Shown here piece after piece: positions 52,262-60,376 of a stretch of DNA of 64,000 bases. The stretch lies in NCBI GenBank assembly GCA_019423565.1, contig JAHZBE010000001.1:197212-261211 (forward strand), in the 5' to 3' direction. This DNA is from a bacterium (GTDB lineage Bacteria > Bacillota_I > Bacilli_A > RF39 > UBA660). Within the stretch, counting starts at the first letter, position 1. The number at the start of each line of letters is the position of its first letter. The notes under the pieces were generated by a model, which saw nothing but the letters and a program-made list of their open reading frames with translations, did no database searches and had not been told where the DNA came from. The position numbers and the translations under genes are program-made.

Positions 52262-54460
52262 TTATACCTCCTCTTTTATCGTACTTATCGCACTTTTTTT
52301 GAATAATTTTTTTGAAAACTTTTGACTAATTAAATATGACATCATTATAAGTACAATATATAAAATTGCATAATCTTTAAAATTAAGATAAGTAAGTATT
52401 GTATTTATAAACTCAAGATTAATTATGTGTATACTATTTAAATAGATAAATATCATAAATGAGAAAAACGCCAAATTTGAAACAGTAAGTAATTCAATTA
52501 TAAGTAACTCTTTTGAAACCTTTTTAGTGGCACCAAGCATTCTTATAACTCCAAAATATTCATTTCTAGATTTCAAAATAATATTGATTACAAAATATGA
52601 AATAAAGAATATTGTTATTATTAAAACTATTTTTGTAACTGTTCCCATTATTTTAGTAACTTGTTCATATCCACCTGTTACTAAAGTATCCTTTATATAT
52701 AAAGTTTTAAAGCCTGCATCCTCAAGAGAAGAAATTGTATTTCTTACATCTTGTACATCTTTAACAAATACACTACTTTGGTAATTTCCTTTATTAAATA
52801 ATTTATTATAATCTTCAGAATTTATATAAATATTACCATTATTTTCTTTAAAATCAAGACCAAGTAATTTTTTCATATTATTTTTATTATAAACTTTACT
52901 AACATTTAATGATAAATTTTCAGTGTAATATAAATTACTAGCCTCTATATTTAATGATTGATTTATACAGTTTTCTTTAGGACAAGAATATTCTAAATCA
53001 GCTGAAATATATACATTATTAACTGGCACATTATCATTTGTTTTTATATTAAAATTTTCAGTAGTTTCATCATAATATTTATTTTGAAATAATACTTTTA
53101 ATTTACTATAAGACTGATTTATTTGATATAAGTAATCATTTAAAAGTGAATCGCTTAAATATACAACACTATTTCCATAAGCACTTTTAACATACTTAAT
53201 ACCTACTATTTTTATCTTTTTATTTTCATCTATTTCACCTGTATCATAGTTTTGAGCATATATATCTTTATTTAAAATGCTTTCATTTATATAATAGTCA
53301 TCTTTATCTCCTTCTAATATGACTTCATTATCATTTTCTGGCATTTTTCCAAGATCTACTTTACCTCTAAAATTTTTAAGCTCATTTATAGTAGGTGAAA
53401 TATAATAATTTTTATTGTCTGTAAAACTTGCATTATAATCTAAAAGAACATCATTTTTAACTATATAATCAACATTTGAAAATTTACTTATTTTATCATA
53501 ATCATCACTTGTAAATTCACTTTTATCATTTTTCTTAATTACTATTCTTTTATCACTAGTATTATTAAATATATAGTTATTACCTTGTGTACTTGCTTCA
53601 TATGTTTTCTTTTCTTCTTCAGCATACTCACTAATTACTGACACTGTCATAAATAGATAGATTAAGAAAATAAGTATAAATTTTGGAATTATATTAAATG
53701 TATTTCTAAGTGCTAATCTTAATTTATTTAAAAAAGTAATATTTTTATAATCTATTTTACTATTTTCAGGTACTGGATTAACATCTTTTATTTTCTTATC
53801 CTCTAACACTTTTCCATCATGCATTTTTATTTTTCTAGTTACATATTTTTCTACTTGTTCATAATTATGAGTTACTATTATTACTAATTTATCTTTTGAT
53901 ATTTGACTAAGAAGTTTAATTATCTCCTCTGCAGATTTTTTATCAAGATTACCAGTTGGTTCATCCGCAATTATTATAGGTGTATCTTTCGCAAGCGCTC
54001 TTGCTATACCAACTCTTTGCTTTTGTCCACCGGATAACTTTGATACTTTTGTATTTCTAAATTTATATAAACCAACATTTTTAATTAATTCTAATACTTT
54101 TGGTTTTATATTCTTTTTCTTTTCACCATTAAGAAGTAAAACAAGTTCTATATTTTGATATACAGTATAACTATTTACTAAGTTAAAGTTTTGAAATATA
54201 TTTCCTATGTATTTTCTTCTATAATCTTCAAAATCTTTTTCTGTATAATGACTTGTTTCTTTTCCATCAATATACATTTCCCCTTCTTCATATGTATCAA
54301 GTCCACTTATTACATTTAAAAGTGTTGATTTACCACTACCTGATTCACCTGTTATCGCAACAAATTCACCAATATTAAATTCAAGATTTATTTTATTAAA
54401 TCCGCTAGCAATCACACCTTTGCTATAATAAAATTTTGATACATTTTTTAATTTAATCAT
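52262..54460 (-). CDS. ABC transporter, fused ATPase and FtsX-like permease (2)
   Basis: 732 aa, same layout as its partner: ATPase with GESGSGKST, LSGGQKQR and IIIADEPTGNLD, a helix at about 265-285 (KFILIFLIYLFMTVSVISEY), a roughly 300-residue external domain and a C-terminal permease part with SRNEYFGVIRMLGATKKVSK. The two probably form a heterodimer. The frame is open to 54481; AGGAG precedes the ATG at 54460. TATAAT lies about 25 bp upstream without a clear -35. Confidence 0.87.
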   Translation of the reverse strand: MIKLKNVSKFYYSKGVIASGFNKINLEFNIGEFVAITGESGSGKSTLLNVISGLDTYEEGEMYIDGKETSHYTEKDFEDYRRKYIGNIFQNFNLVNSYTVYQNIELVLLLNGEKKKNIKPKVLELIKNVGLYKFRNTKVSKLSGGQKQRVGIARALAKDTPIIIADEPTGNLDKKSAEEIIKLLSQISKDKLVIIVTHNYEQVEKYVTRKIKMHDGKVLEDKKIKDVNPVPENSKIDYKNITFLNKLRLALRNTFNIIPKFILIFLIYLFMTVSVISEYAEEEKKTYEASTQGNNYIFNNTSDKRIVIKKNDKSEFTSDDYDKISKFSNVDYIVKNDVLLDYNASFTDNKNYYISPTINELKNFRGKVDLGKMPENDNEVILEGDKDDYYINESILNKDIYAQNYDTGEIDENKKIKIVGIKYVKSAYGNSVVYLSDSLLNDYLYQINQSYSKLKVLFQNKYYDETTENFNIKTNDNVPVNNVYISADLEYSCPKENCINQSLNIEASNLYYTENLSLNVSKVYNKNNMKKLLGLDFKENNGNIYINSEDYNKLFNKGNYQSSVFVKDVQDVRNTISSLEDAGFKTLYIKDTLVTGGYEQVTKIMGTVTKIVLIITIFFISYFVINIILKSRNEYFGVIRMLGATKKVSKELLIIELLTVSNLAFFSFMIFIYLNSIHIINLEFINTILTYLNFKDYAILYIVLIMMSYLISQKFSKKLFKKSAISTIKEEV

Positions 54461-54707
54461 AATATTTCTCCTATCTGACAAACTGATTATAACACATACT
54501 ATGCTTTACAATCTATAAATTATGAGTTGCTTTTTGTAAATTTTAGGTTGCAAAAATAAAACATATATATAATTGTTAATAAAGTTAAAAAATAGACAAA
54601 ATTTTAATATATTTCTGTATATTTAGGGGAGTTTTAACTAAAAAGAGAGAATAAAATAAGTGAAAGGATATTTTAAAAGTATTCTTATCCTAGCGAAAGG
54701 AGGGAAA

Positions 54708-55526
54708 ATGGCAGAATTTTATACATGCAGAAATGATCGTGCATTTAAAGAAGTTTTCTTAAATCCTAATAATAGTGATTTACTAAAAGCATTATTAGAA
54801 TTTATTCTTAAAATAAAAATTGATAAGTTAGAAATTAAAAAAACAGAATTATTAAGTGGTAACATAAATATTAAAGATAAAAGAGTAGATGCAATAGTGC
54901 ATACTGGTAATAAAAAGATTGAAATAGAAATTAATTCACAAAATAAAGATTATCTTCATACTAGAAGTACTGCGTATATTTGTAATATATATCAGTCTAA
55001 CGCAAGTGTTGGTGATACATATAATGAAGACACTGATATAATTCAAGTAAATTTAACATGGGGATTAGGCAAAAATAATGATGAAATGAAAATATATAAG
55101 ATAATGAATGAAAAAGGTGAACTATATGTTAAAAATTTCATAATATATGAAATAAATATGGATTATTATGATAAAATTTGGTATAGTAAAAATGAAGAAG
55201 AAATCAAGAAGAATCAATATATGATAATGCTTGATTTAGATAAAAAGGAGCTAGAAAATATGCCAAAAGATAAGATAGTAGATAAGTATATAACAAATGT
55301 AACAATAGTAAATGATGATCCAGAATTTCAAAAGTATATGAGTGAAGAAGAGGATAAAAAGAAGATACAAAATAGTTTGCTTTCAGAGGCTAAAGAAGAA
55401 GGTATATCTCAAGAAAAAGTAAGTATTGCCAAAAATTTATTATCAATGAATATGCCACTTGAAGACATATCAAAAGCAACAGGTTTATCAATAGAAAATT
55501 TAAATGAACTAAAAAAGAAACTGTAA
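54708..55526 (+). CDS. Rpn-family PD-(D/E)XK nuclease (putative transposase type)
   Basis: 272 aa of the recombination-promoting nuclease/PD-(D/E)XK transposase family. NDRAFKEVFLNPNNSDLLKA at the start, KDKRVDAIVHTGNKKIEIEI with D and E-x-E-type catalytic residues, YICNIYQSNASVGDTYN, and a C-terminal segment SIAKNLLSMNMPLEDISKAT typical of the group. These genes are often multicopy and mobile. SD AAAGGAGG selects the ATG at 54708. The 250 bp upstream of it holds AT-rich promoter-like sequence and nothing else I can name. Confidence 0.88.
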   Translation: MAEFYTCRNDRAFKEVFLNPNNSDLLKALLEFILKIKIDKLEIKKTELLSGNINIKDKRVDAIVHTGNKKIEIEINSQNKDYLHTRSTAYICNIYQSNASVGDTYNEDTDIIQVNLTWGLGKNNDEMKIYKIMNEKGELYVKNFIIYEINMDYYDKIWYSKNEEEIKKNQYMIMLDLDKKELENMPKDKIVDKYITNVTIVNDDPEFQKYMSEEEDKKKIQNSLLSEAKEEGISQEKVSIAKNLLSMNMPLEDISKATGLSIENLNELKKKL

Positions 55527-55550
55527 GAACAATTTTTCTTACAGTTTTTA
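55518..55550 (+). terminator. Terminator of the Rpn nuclease gene
   Basis: AAACTGTAAGAA and TTCTTACAGTTT, perfect 12-bp arms, 6-nt loop; overlaps the stop codon. Confidence 0.85.
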
Positions 55551-55554
55551 TATA

Positions 55555-55965
55555 CTATTTATTTTTTAATATATCTCTAATTTCTTCTAATAATACCTCT
55601 TCATTAGATTTTACTTTAACTTCTTCTTTCTTTTCTTCATGTTTAAATCTTTCAAATAATCTAACCATAATAAATATACAGAAAGCTACAATTAGAAAGT
55701 CAACAATTGATTGAATAAATGAACCATAATGAATAACCGCATCATTTATTCTAATTGTAAGCGCTGTAAAATCAAGTCCACCAAGTAATACTCCTATTAT
55801 AGGCATTAAAATATCATTAACAAGACTTGTTACTATTTTACCAAAAGCACCACCTACGATAACACCAACAGCCATATCAACTACGTTACCTCTTGATATA
55901 AATTTTTTAAATTCACTAAGTTCTGTTGTTACTGCTTTTTTTGCATCTATTTTTTCCTTTTTCAT
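55555..55965 (-). CDS. mscL: Large-conductance mechanosensitive channel
   Basis: Osmotic safety valve. 136 aa with N-terminal EFKKFISRGNVVDMAVGVIV, pore helix GGAFGKIVTSLVNDILMPII, second helix FLIVAFCIFIMVRLFERF and a charged C-terminal helix. The N-terminus has about 10 extra basic residues. SD GGAGG. Flanked by two terminators with related stems. Confidence 0.95.
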   Translation of the reverse strand: MKKEKIDAKKAVTTELSEFKKFISRGNVVDMAVGVIVGGAFGKIVTSLVNDILMPIIGVLLGGLDFTALTIRINDAVIHYGSFIQSIVDFLIVAFCIFIMVRLFERFKHEEKKEEVKVKSNEEVLLEEIRDILKNK

Positions 55966-55994
55966 AATTATTCCTCCTAAAAATATTATAGCAT

Positions 55995-56019
55995 AAAAAA
56001 ATTCTTACAACTGTAAGAA
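55995..56019 (-). terminator. Terminator of the 143-aa coiled-coil gene
   Basis: Minus strand TTCTTACA/TGTAAGAA, 2-base spacer, then TTTTTTT. Its arm CTGTAAGAA is identical to part of the Rpn terminator 480 bp away. Confidence 0.75.
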
Positions 56020-56030
56020 CTTTTACTTTT

Positions 56031-56462
56031 TTATTTTTCATCTAACTCTGCTTGTGCTTCTAATGCTTCTAAAAATGATAATTTAGCTTCACTCGCAAGA
56101 GTTAATGCAAGAGCAATACAATCAGATGTATATTCAAGTCTATTATCAATATACTTTTCTAATTTTTCTTTGTCTCTAGCTTCTCTTTTATCTTCTAATT
56201 TTTCTTTTGCTTCATTAATACTATCTTCAATTTTACTTAAATGCTTTGAAAAAATTTTTTTAGTATCAGATTTTTTCTTATTTAATTCTTCCTTTGCTTC
56301 ATCAAGATTCTTTTTAGTTTCTTCAATTTTATCATCTAATTCATCTTTAGCATACATGCCTTTTATAACCATAGTATCTGTTGAATCTTTTAACTTTTCA
56401 TTTATTTTATTTAATTCATCATTTATTTTATTTAATTTTTCTTCTAATTCTTTATTTTTCAT
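56031..56462 (-). CDS. Coiled-coil protein of unknown function
   Basis: 143 aa, nearly all charged heptads (LEEKLNKINDELNKINEKLK; DDKIEETKKNLDEAKEELNK; IEDSINEAKEKLEDKREARD), then a more hydrophobic end DCIALALTLASEAKLSFLEA. It resembles stress-related coiled-coil proteins (YtxH or apolipophorin-like) but is not recognised. No membrane helix. Between it and the TetR gene (56463-56585) there is only AT-rich sequence. Confidence 0.6.
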   Translation of the reverse strand: MKNKELEEKLNKINDELNKINEKLKDSTDTMVIKGMYAKDELDDKIEETKKNLDEAKEELNKKKSDTKKIFSKHLSKIEDSINEAKEKLEDKREARDKEKLEKYIDNRLEYTSDCIALALTLASEAKLSFLEALEAQAELDEK

Positions 56463-56585
56463 TTTTTATCTTCCTTTCTTTTATATAATGTAAAATATTT
56501 AAAAATTTATTCACTATATTTTGTACCACATCCTTTTACCCTACAATTCAATTATAAAATCTATAATATAATTTTTAAAATGCAT

Positions 56586-56617
56586 AAAAAAACAAGTGTC
56601 ATTATTTTTGACACTTG
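56586..56617 (-). terminator. Terminator of the broken tetR gene
   Basis: Minus strand CAAGTGTCA/TGACACTTG, perfect 9-bp arms, 7-nt loop, then TTTTTT. It overlaps the ancestral stop codon. Confidence 0.85.
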
Positions 56618-57162
56618 CTATATTTTGTCATATTTACATAATTACTTATATTACCGTCTAATAATATTTTTACTTTATTTACTAATGTATCTATATCATC
56701 ATACATACCAAGTTCTATCCAGTTAATAATTAATGCACCAAGTGCCCCTGAATAAAATAAGCATAAAAAATCTTTATCTTCTTCTTTAATATTTGTATTT
56801 TTACTTTTTTCATCAATTACTTTTTAAATTATAGGTTTTGACTGCCTTAATATTAAATGAATTAAATAATAATTTTGTGCTTCACAATTATAAATATTTA
56901 ATACCATCTGTTTATTCTCAATAAAATACTTAAATATTTCTTTATATTTTTCTGTCCAATCATCATCGTTTTCTATTTTTAAAATAACTTCATTTAAATA
57001 TATCCATTTTATTAAATCATATTTATCCTTAAAATGATTATAAAGTGTTTGTCTTTTAAGTCCACATTTATCAGTTATTTCTTTTACTGTTATATCAGAT
57101 ACATTCTTTTTACTAGCTAGTTCTTTAAAAGAATCAATTATAACTTTTTTTGTTATCTCCAC
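56602..57162 (-). pseudogene. TetR-family regulator interrupted by an in-frame stop
   Basis: The first 112 codons encode an intact TetR HTH (VKEITDKCGLKRQTLYNHFK) and part of the ligand domain, ending at TAA (56824-56826). The same frame continues for 73 codons with convincing TetR C-terminal sequence (KDFLCLFYSGALGALIINWI, then ELGMYDDIDTLVNKVK) to a second TAA inside a perfect terminator. The total of about 185 codons equals a normal DhaS/AcrR-type TetR, so one nonsense change broke the gene. GTG start, SD AGGTGA. The truncated HTH protein might still be made. Confidence 0.82.
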
Positions 57163-57211
57163 TAAATAATCACCTCTATTTTTAATAATTATAACATAAG
57201 TTAATTATTTT

Positions 57212-57745
57212 TTATAAAGATATATTATTTATAACATATTCAAAGTTATTACTTGTATCTATAAATGTAAAATTATACTTGTCACATTCTTGTTTAATAA
57301 TATTACTTATATCTTTTAGTTTATTTATTATTGCCTTTAACTCATCATCACTCTTTTTTGTAGTCCATCCATTGATATCATATTTTCTAATATTCTTAAC
57401 TTTTTCATTTACATCAATATTAGGATACCCAACAAAAATTATTTTCCATTTATTTAAATCTAATTTATTTACTATATCATGTGGATATATATGATCGCAG
57501 TCAATAATAAACTTTTCATCAGTATCATTAATAATATCCGTTATTGTTTTAAAAAGTGTACATAATATTTTACTTGTATTATTAATTATTACATCACTTT
57601 TTACTCCCCATTCTGGATAATTTCTTTTCATAGAGGCAGTTATATAATCAAATGGAATATGGTTATATCTTTTCTCTTCACAAATTTTCTCGCATATTGT
57701 TGATTTACCTGATTTAGCGACTCCCGCAATTAATAAATTTTTCAT
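57212..57745 (-). CDS. P-loop kinase-like protein
   Basis: 177 aa with Walker A GVAKSGKST at residues 8-16, a Walker B-like FIIDCDHIYP, and helical C-terminal part; similar in shape to small nucleotide or sugar kinases (adenylate kinase/shikimate kinase superfamily) rather than to AAA+ proteins. Substrate not identified. SD AAAAGGAG. It follows the PepC-like gene by 29 bp and may share its transcript. Confidence 0.75.
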   Translation of the reverse strand: MKNLLIAGVAKSGKSTICEKICEEKRYNHIPFDYITASMKRNYPEWGVKSDVIINNTSKILCTLFKTITDIINDTDEKFIIDCDHIYPHDIVNKLDLNKWKIIFVGYPNIDVNEKVKNIRKYDINGWTTKKSDDELKAIINKLKDISNIIKQECDKYNFTFIDTSNNFEYVINNISL

Positions 57746-57774
57746 AATTCTCCTTTTAATACAAAAACTATCAA

Positions 57775-59097
57775 TTAAAATGGTTCTTCAACTGCAAATT
57801 CAATTGGTTTTTGATCTAATAGTTTCAATTGATTTTCAGATAAATATTTTTTATCAATTACTACACTTAATACATATTCATCAAAAAAATTATCATTCAT
57901 AATATAATATCCATTTACTTTTTCTTTATCTCCATAACTATCTTCTACCTTCCATCTTTGTGGCTTATCATCCACTAAATTAACACCAGTAAAAGACATA
58001 ATATGATGCATGCTTATATCATATAAATTTAATGATTCTTCTTTTGATAACCTTTTCATTTTTAGTGTATCTTCATAATTATATAATCTAATGTCTAACA
58101 CGCCTGATTTCTTATCTCTAAACTTTAAAATGTGCGCTCCCATATATACAGGTATATTATCTTTTAATTGTTTTATAGTTAATTCTTTTAAGTCTTCAAT
58201 TGGTAAATTTAAATATTTAACATAAGATTTTCCATAAACACTACCTAAATATTTTTTTCGATATATTTTATAATATTCCTTATTATACATAGGTGTATTT
58301 CCTATTGTTACAAAATTTTCTAATTTTAAATCTAAAAATTTATTTTTAAATTCAATAGGTGTCAAATTTTCTATTTTCTTATAATTACCATCTTTGTCTT
58401 TATATTCAAAATCAAATTTTGTTAAAGGTTCTCCATATATTTTACACAATAAAGTATAATTTTCTTGTAAAAATTTATCTTTTTCTTTTCTTAATGAATT
58501 TATATCTACTTTACTTTTCTTTAATTCTATTAATTTTAAAACATCTTTTTTTATTTTTTCAGTATATAAATATTCTACTCTTTGCACAGCAGTACTTTCA
58601 ACTGCATCAAAATTATAAGAATAAGGAATTATACCATATTTATTTACTATAGATACAAACATATCCCAGTAACCGCCTTCTGAAACACAAAATTTTAATA
58701 CTTCATTTTTACATAAATAATCAAATTCTGTATTTTCTAAATTTATTACATTTTCATATACATTATTTGATTTTTCCAATTTATCATAAAATGAAATATG
58801 ATTACTAGATAATTCTAAATCCATAACATTCATATCTAAATTTTTTGCAATATTATATTTTATTAAATTTAGTCCTCCAAAAATCCAACATTTCCAACTA
58901 TCTTTTTGATCATATCTTTTACTTTCTGGTAATTCAACATTAAAAATTGGTTGATTTTCTATTATAATATCTCTATTAATACATGCATTTTCTAAACCAT
59001 TGTTTGTTATTGCATTTTCTATTATCTTATTTGTTTTTTCTGAATTATAAACTTTTCTAAAATTTTCAAGTTGTTCCAATGATATCTGATCTTCCAT
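57775..59097 (-). CDS. PepC/bleomycin hydrolase-like C1B peptidase with altered triad
   Basis: 440 aa, C1B (aminopeptidase C) family throughout: DQKDSWKCWIFGGLN with oxyanion Q64 and nucleophile C70, HHIMSFTGVNL with H365, and RWKVEDSYGDK, where the catalytic Asn of the usual WKVENSWG is Asp386. The end FDEYVLSVVIDKKYLSENQL matches PepC, and the C-terminus is close to normal. The Asn-to-Asp change may lower or alter activity. SD GGAGG. Upstream are 120 bp and RNA-element copy A. Confidence 0.85.
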   Translation of the reverse strand: MEDQISLEQLENFRKVYNSEKTNKIIENAITNNGLENACINRDIIIENQPIFNVELPESKRYDQKDSWKCWIFGGLNLIKYNIAKNLDMNVMDLELSSNHISFYDKLEKSNNVYENVINLENTEFDYLCKNEVLKFCVSEGGYWDMFVSIVNKYGIIPYSYNFDAVESTAVQRVEYLYTEKIKKDVLKLIELKKSKVDINSLRKEKDKFLQENYTLLCKIYGEPLTKFDFEYKDKDGNYKKIENLTPIEFKNKFLDLKLENFVTIGNTPMYNKEYYKIYRKKYLGSVYGKSYVKYLNLPIEDLKELTIKQLKDNIPVYMGAHILKFRDKKSGVLDIRLYNYEDTLKMKRLSKEESLNLYDISMHHIMSFTGVNLVDDKPQRWKVEDSYGDKEKVNGYYIMNDNFFDEYVLSVVIDKKYLSENQLKLLDQKPIEFAVEEPF

Positions 59098-59214
59098 AAA
59101 TAAACCTCCTCGTTTCTATATAATTATTGTATCATAATATCATATTTCTATCTACTCTCCATAGTATTTTTAAAATCATTTAACCAAATCAATTTACAAC
59201 TTACAATTTTTATA

Positions 59215-59350
59215 AAGAAAAAAGTTCATAATATTAATTATCATGAACTCTAACTGGATTCACACAATAGTGTGAACAAATTTCTTAAATTGGACAATAA
59301 ACTAATGAGTTTTGCACCCAAGTAACAAAAGTATTTAATAATACTTGGTA
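59215..59350 (-). ncRNA. Repeated structured RNA element, copy A
   Basis: Minus-strand unit: a weak -10 (TATGAT, 59356-59361), then CCAAGTA...TACTTGG pairing, a conserved 63-nt block (59261-59323) with a GCAA...UUG-type stem and a perfect TTCACAC/GTGTGAA hairpin, and a terminator (AGTTCAT/ATGAACT plus T run, 59215-59249). The 63-nt block matches copy B at 59 of 63 positions, in the same order relative to the terminator. It lies 118 bp upstream of the PepC-like gene. I know no Rfam family that fits. Confidence 0.5.
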
Positions 59351-59382
59351 AGTTAATCATAACATATTTTTTATGTTGTAAA

Positions 59383-59523
59383 TTAAAAATCACCATAATT
59401 TCTTACAAAACTTTTTTCAATTAGAATTGATAGTTTATTAAAATTCTCTAACGTTCCCTTAGAAATTAATGATTTAACTTTTTTCTTTTGAACTTACTCT
59501 CTATCTACTCATTCTTCACTCAT
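59383..59523 (-). pseudogene. Remnant of a small HTH-type gene
   Basis: Frame from ATG (59523) reads M-S-E-E-stop-V-D-R-E-stop-V-Q-K-K-K and then runs open as VKSLISKGTLENFNKLSILI...NYGDF to TAA. Compared with the protein at 63330 (M-N-Q-E-W-I-E-R-K-D-V-Q) the first stop (TGA) falls on Trp and the second (TAA) two residues before V-Q, with Met, Glu, Arg, Val and Gln conserved. It looks like a decayed relative, but the match is short. The rest of 59324-59551 is AT-rich with nothing else identified. Confidence 0.35.
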
Positions 59524-59551
59524 AAAATATATTCTTTCAAATATATTCTAC

Positions 59552-59917
59552 TTATTTACCATTCCAATGTTTTCTCAAAGTTAAAGATAATTTTTTAACT
59601 TGTTCTTTAGATTTTTCTGAAGCTTTTTCCTCATCATATAAGAAACTCCATTCAGTCTCATCTTGACAGTATTTAGAACGATCAAATATATCTCTAAATT
59701 GAGTTATATTTTCAATTGGTATATATCCAAACATTGTTCTTAAACATATTCCTCTTGTAAATTTTGAATCCGGTTGAAAATGAAAATTCATAATAGGAAT
59801 TTTAGTCCCACCAACTTCGGCAAATTCACCATCAAAAGTAGATTTGTGTTCAGGATTATACGACACATCTATTGCGCCGCATCTATCATATAAATCTTTT
59901 TCATTATATTTAAACAT
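59552..59917 (-). CDS. Unknown protein between the two RNA-element copies
   Basis: 121 aa, not recognised. Two Cys early and late (DRCGAIDVSYNPEHKSTFDG; SKYCQDETEW), beta-rich centre (KIPIMNFHFQPDSKFTRGIC) and a charged C-terminal helix ending in LRKHWNGK. Soluble, no signal peptide. Good SD AAGGAGG. It is about 205 bp downstream of RNA-element copy B, so it could be the gene controlled by it. Confidence 0.6.
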   Translation of the reverse strand: MFKYNEKDLYDRCGAIDVSYNPEHKSTFDGEFAEVGGTKIPIMNFHFQPDSKFTRGICLRTMFGYIPIENITQFRDIFDRSKYCQDETEWSFLYDEEKASEKSKEQVKKLSLTLRKHWNGK

Positions 59918-60125
59918 AATAAACCCTCCTTAAAACACAATTATTATATCATATTTTTGTTTTTTAGGTATTTATTGATAATAATGTTAAAGTGTCTTTA
60001 TCAAATCTATTATCTTTTCTATTAGAAATTATTTGCAATATATTATTATTTAATCTTTACAAATTAGGTTATAACATTTAAATCAATTTGTTTTATCATA
60101 TAGAACTTACGCATATTTTGCAAAT

Positions 60126-60250
60126 AAAAAAAATCCATAATACCAAGTATTACGAATTTTTTTCACTTAACACACAATAGTGTGAGTAAATTTCTTAAAT
60201 GGGGCAATAAACTAATGAGTTTTGCACCCAAGTTAGTAATACTTGATGAA
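60126..60250 (-). ncRNA. Repeated structured RNA element, copy B
   Basis: Complete small transcription unit on the minus strand. After the promoter: CAAGTATTAC (60236-60245), the conserved 63-nt block (60171-60233) with UGGG-GCAA...UUGC-CCCA stem, ACU/AGU inner stem and CACAC/GTGTG hairpin, then a 13-bp terminator with UUG loop and T run (60126-60159). The terminator stem is fully paired only on this strand (two G-U pairs). The 5' CAAGTATTAC is perfectly complementary to GTAATACTTG in the terminator's first arm, so an antiterminator is possible. Confidence 0.6.
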
Positions 60251-60253
60251 TTA

Positions 60254-60282
60254 ATTATAGCATCATTTAATAAATTTTACAA
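60254..60282 (-). promoter_or_regulatory. Promoter of RNA-element copy B
   Basis: Minus strand TTGTAA, 17-nt spacer, TATAAT; nearest downstream feature is the RNA element. The rest of 60283-60366 is AT-rich without visible features. Confidence 0.7.
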
Positions 60283-60376
60283 AGTCTTTTACATAAAATA
60301 AATTAAAATTAAGTTAATTTATTTTAAAATATTAATATTTTTGCTATAATATAATTAAATAGTAAGGGTGATGGAT

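Noticed and set aside
56820..57162. The 112-aa TetR frame as a complete gene
   Set aside because: Typical TetR sequence continues past the stop in the same frame up to a terminator, so it is annotated as a broken full-length gene.
59383..59523. TGA in the remnant read as tryptophan (Mollicutes-type code 4)
   Set aside because: Conserved tryptophans across the window are TGG, and a TAA stop is also present in the same frame. The nuclease gene at 60377 ends in TGA within its terminator.
59261..60233. The duplicated 63-nt block as a CRISPR array or transposon ends
   Set aside because: The two copies are 910 bp apart in direct orientation, with a gene between them. There is no transposase, no inverted ends and no target duplication, and each copy is tied to its own terminator.
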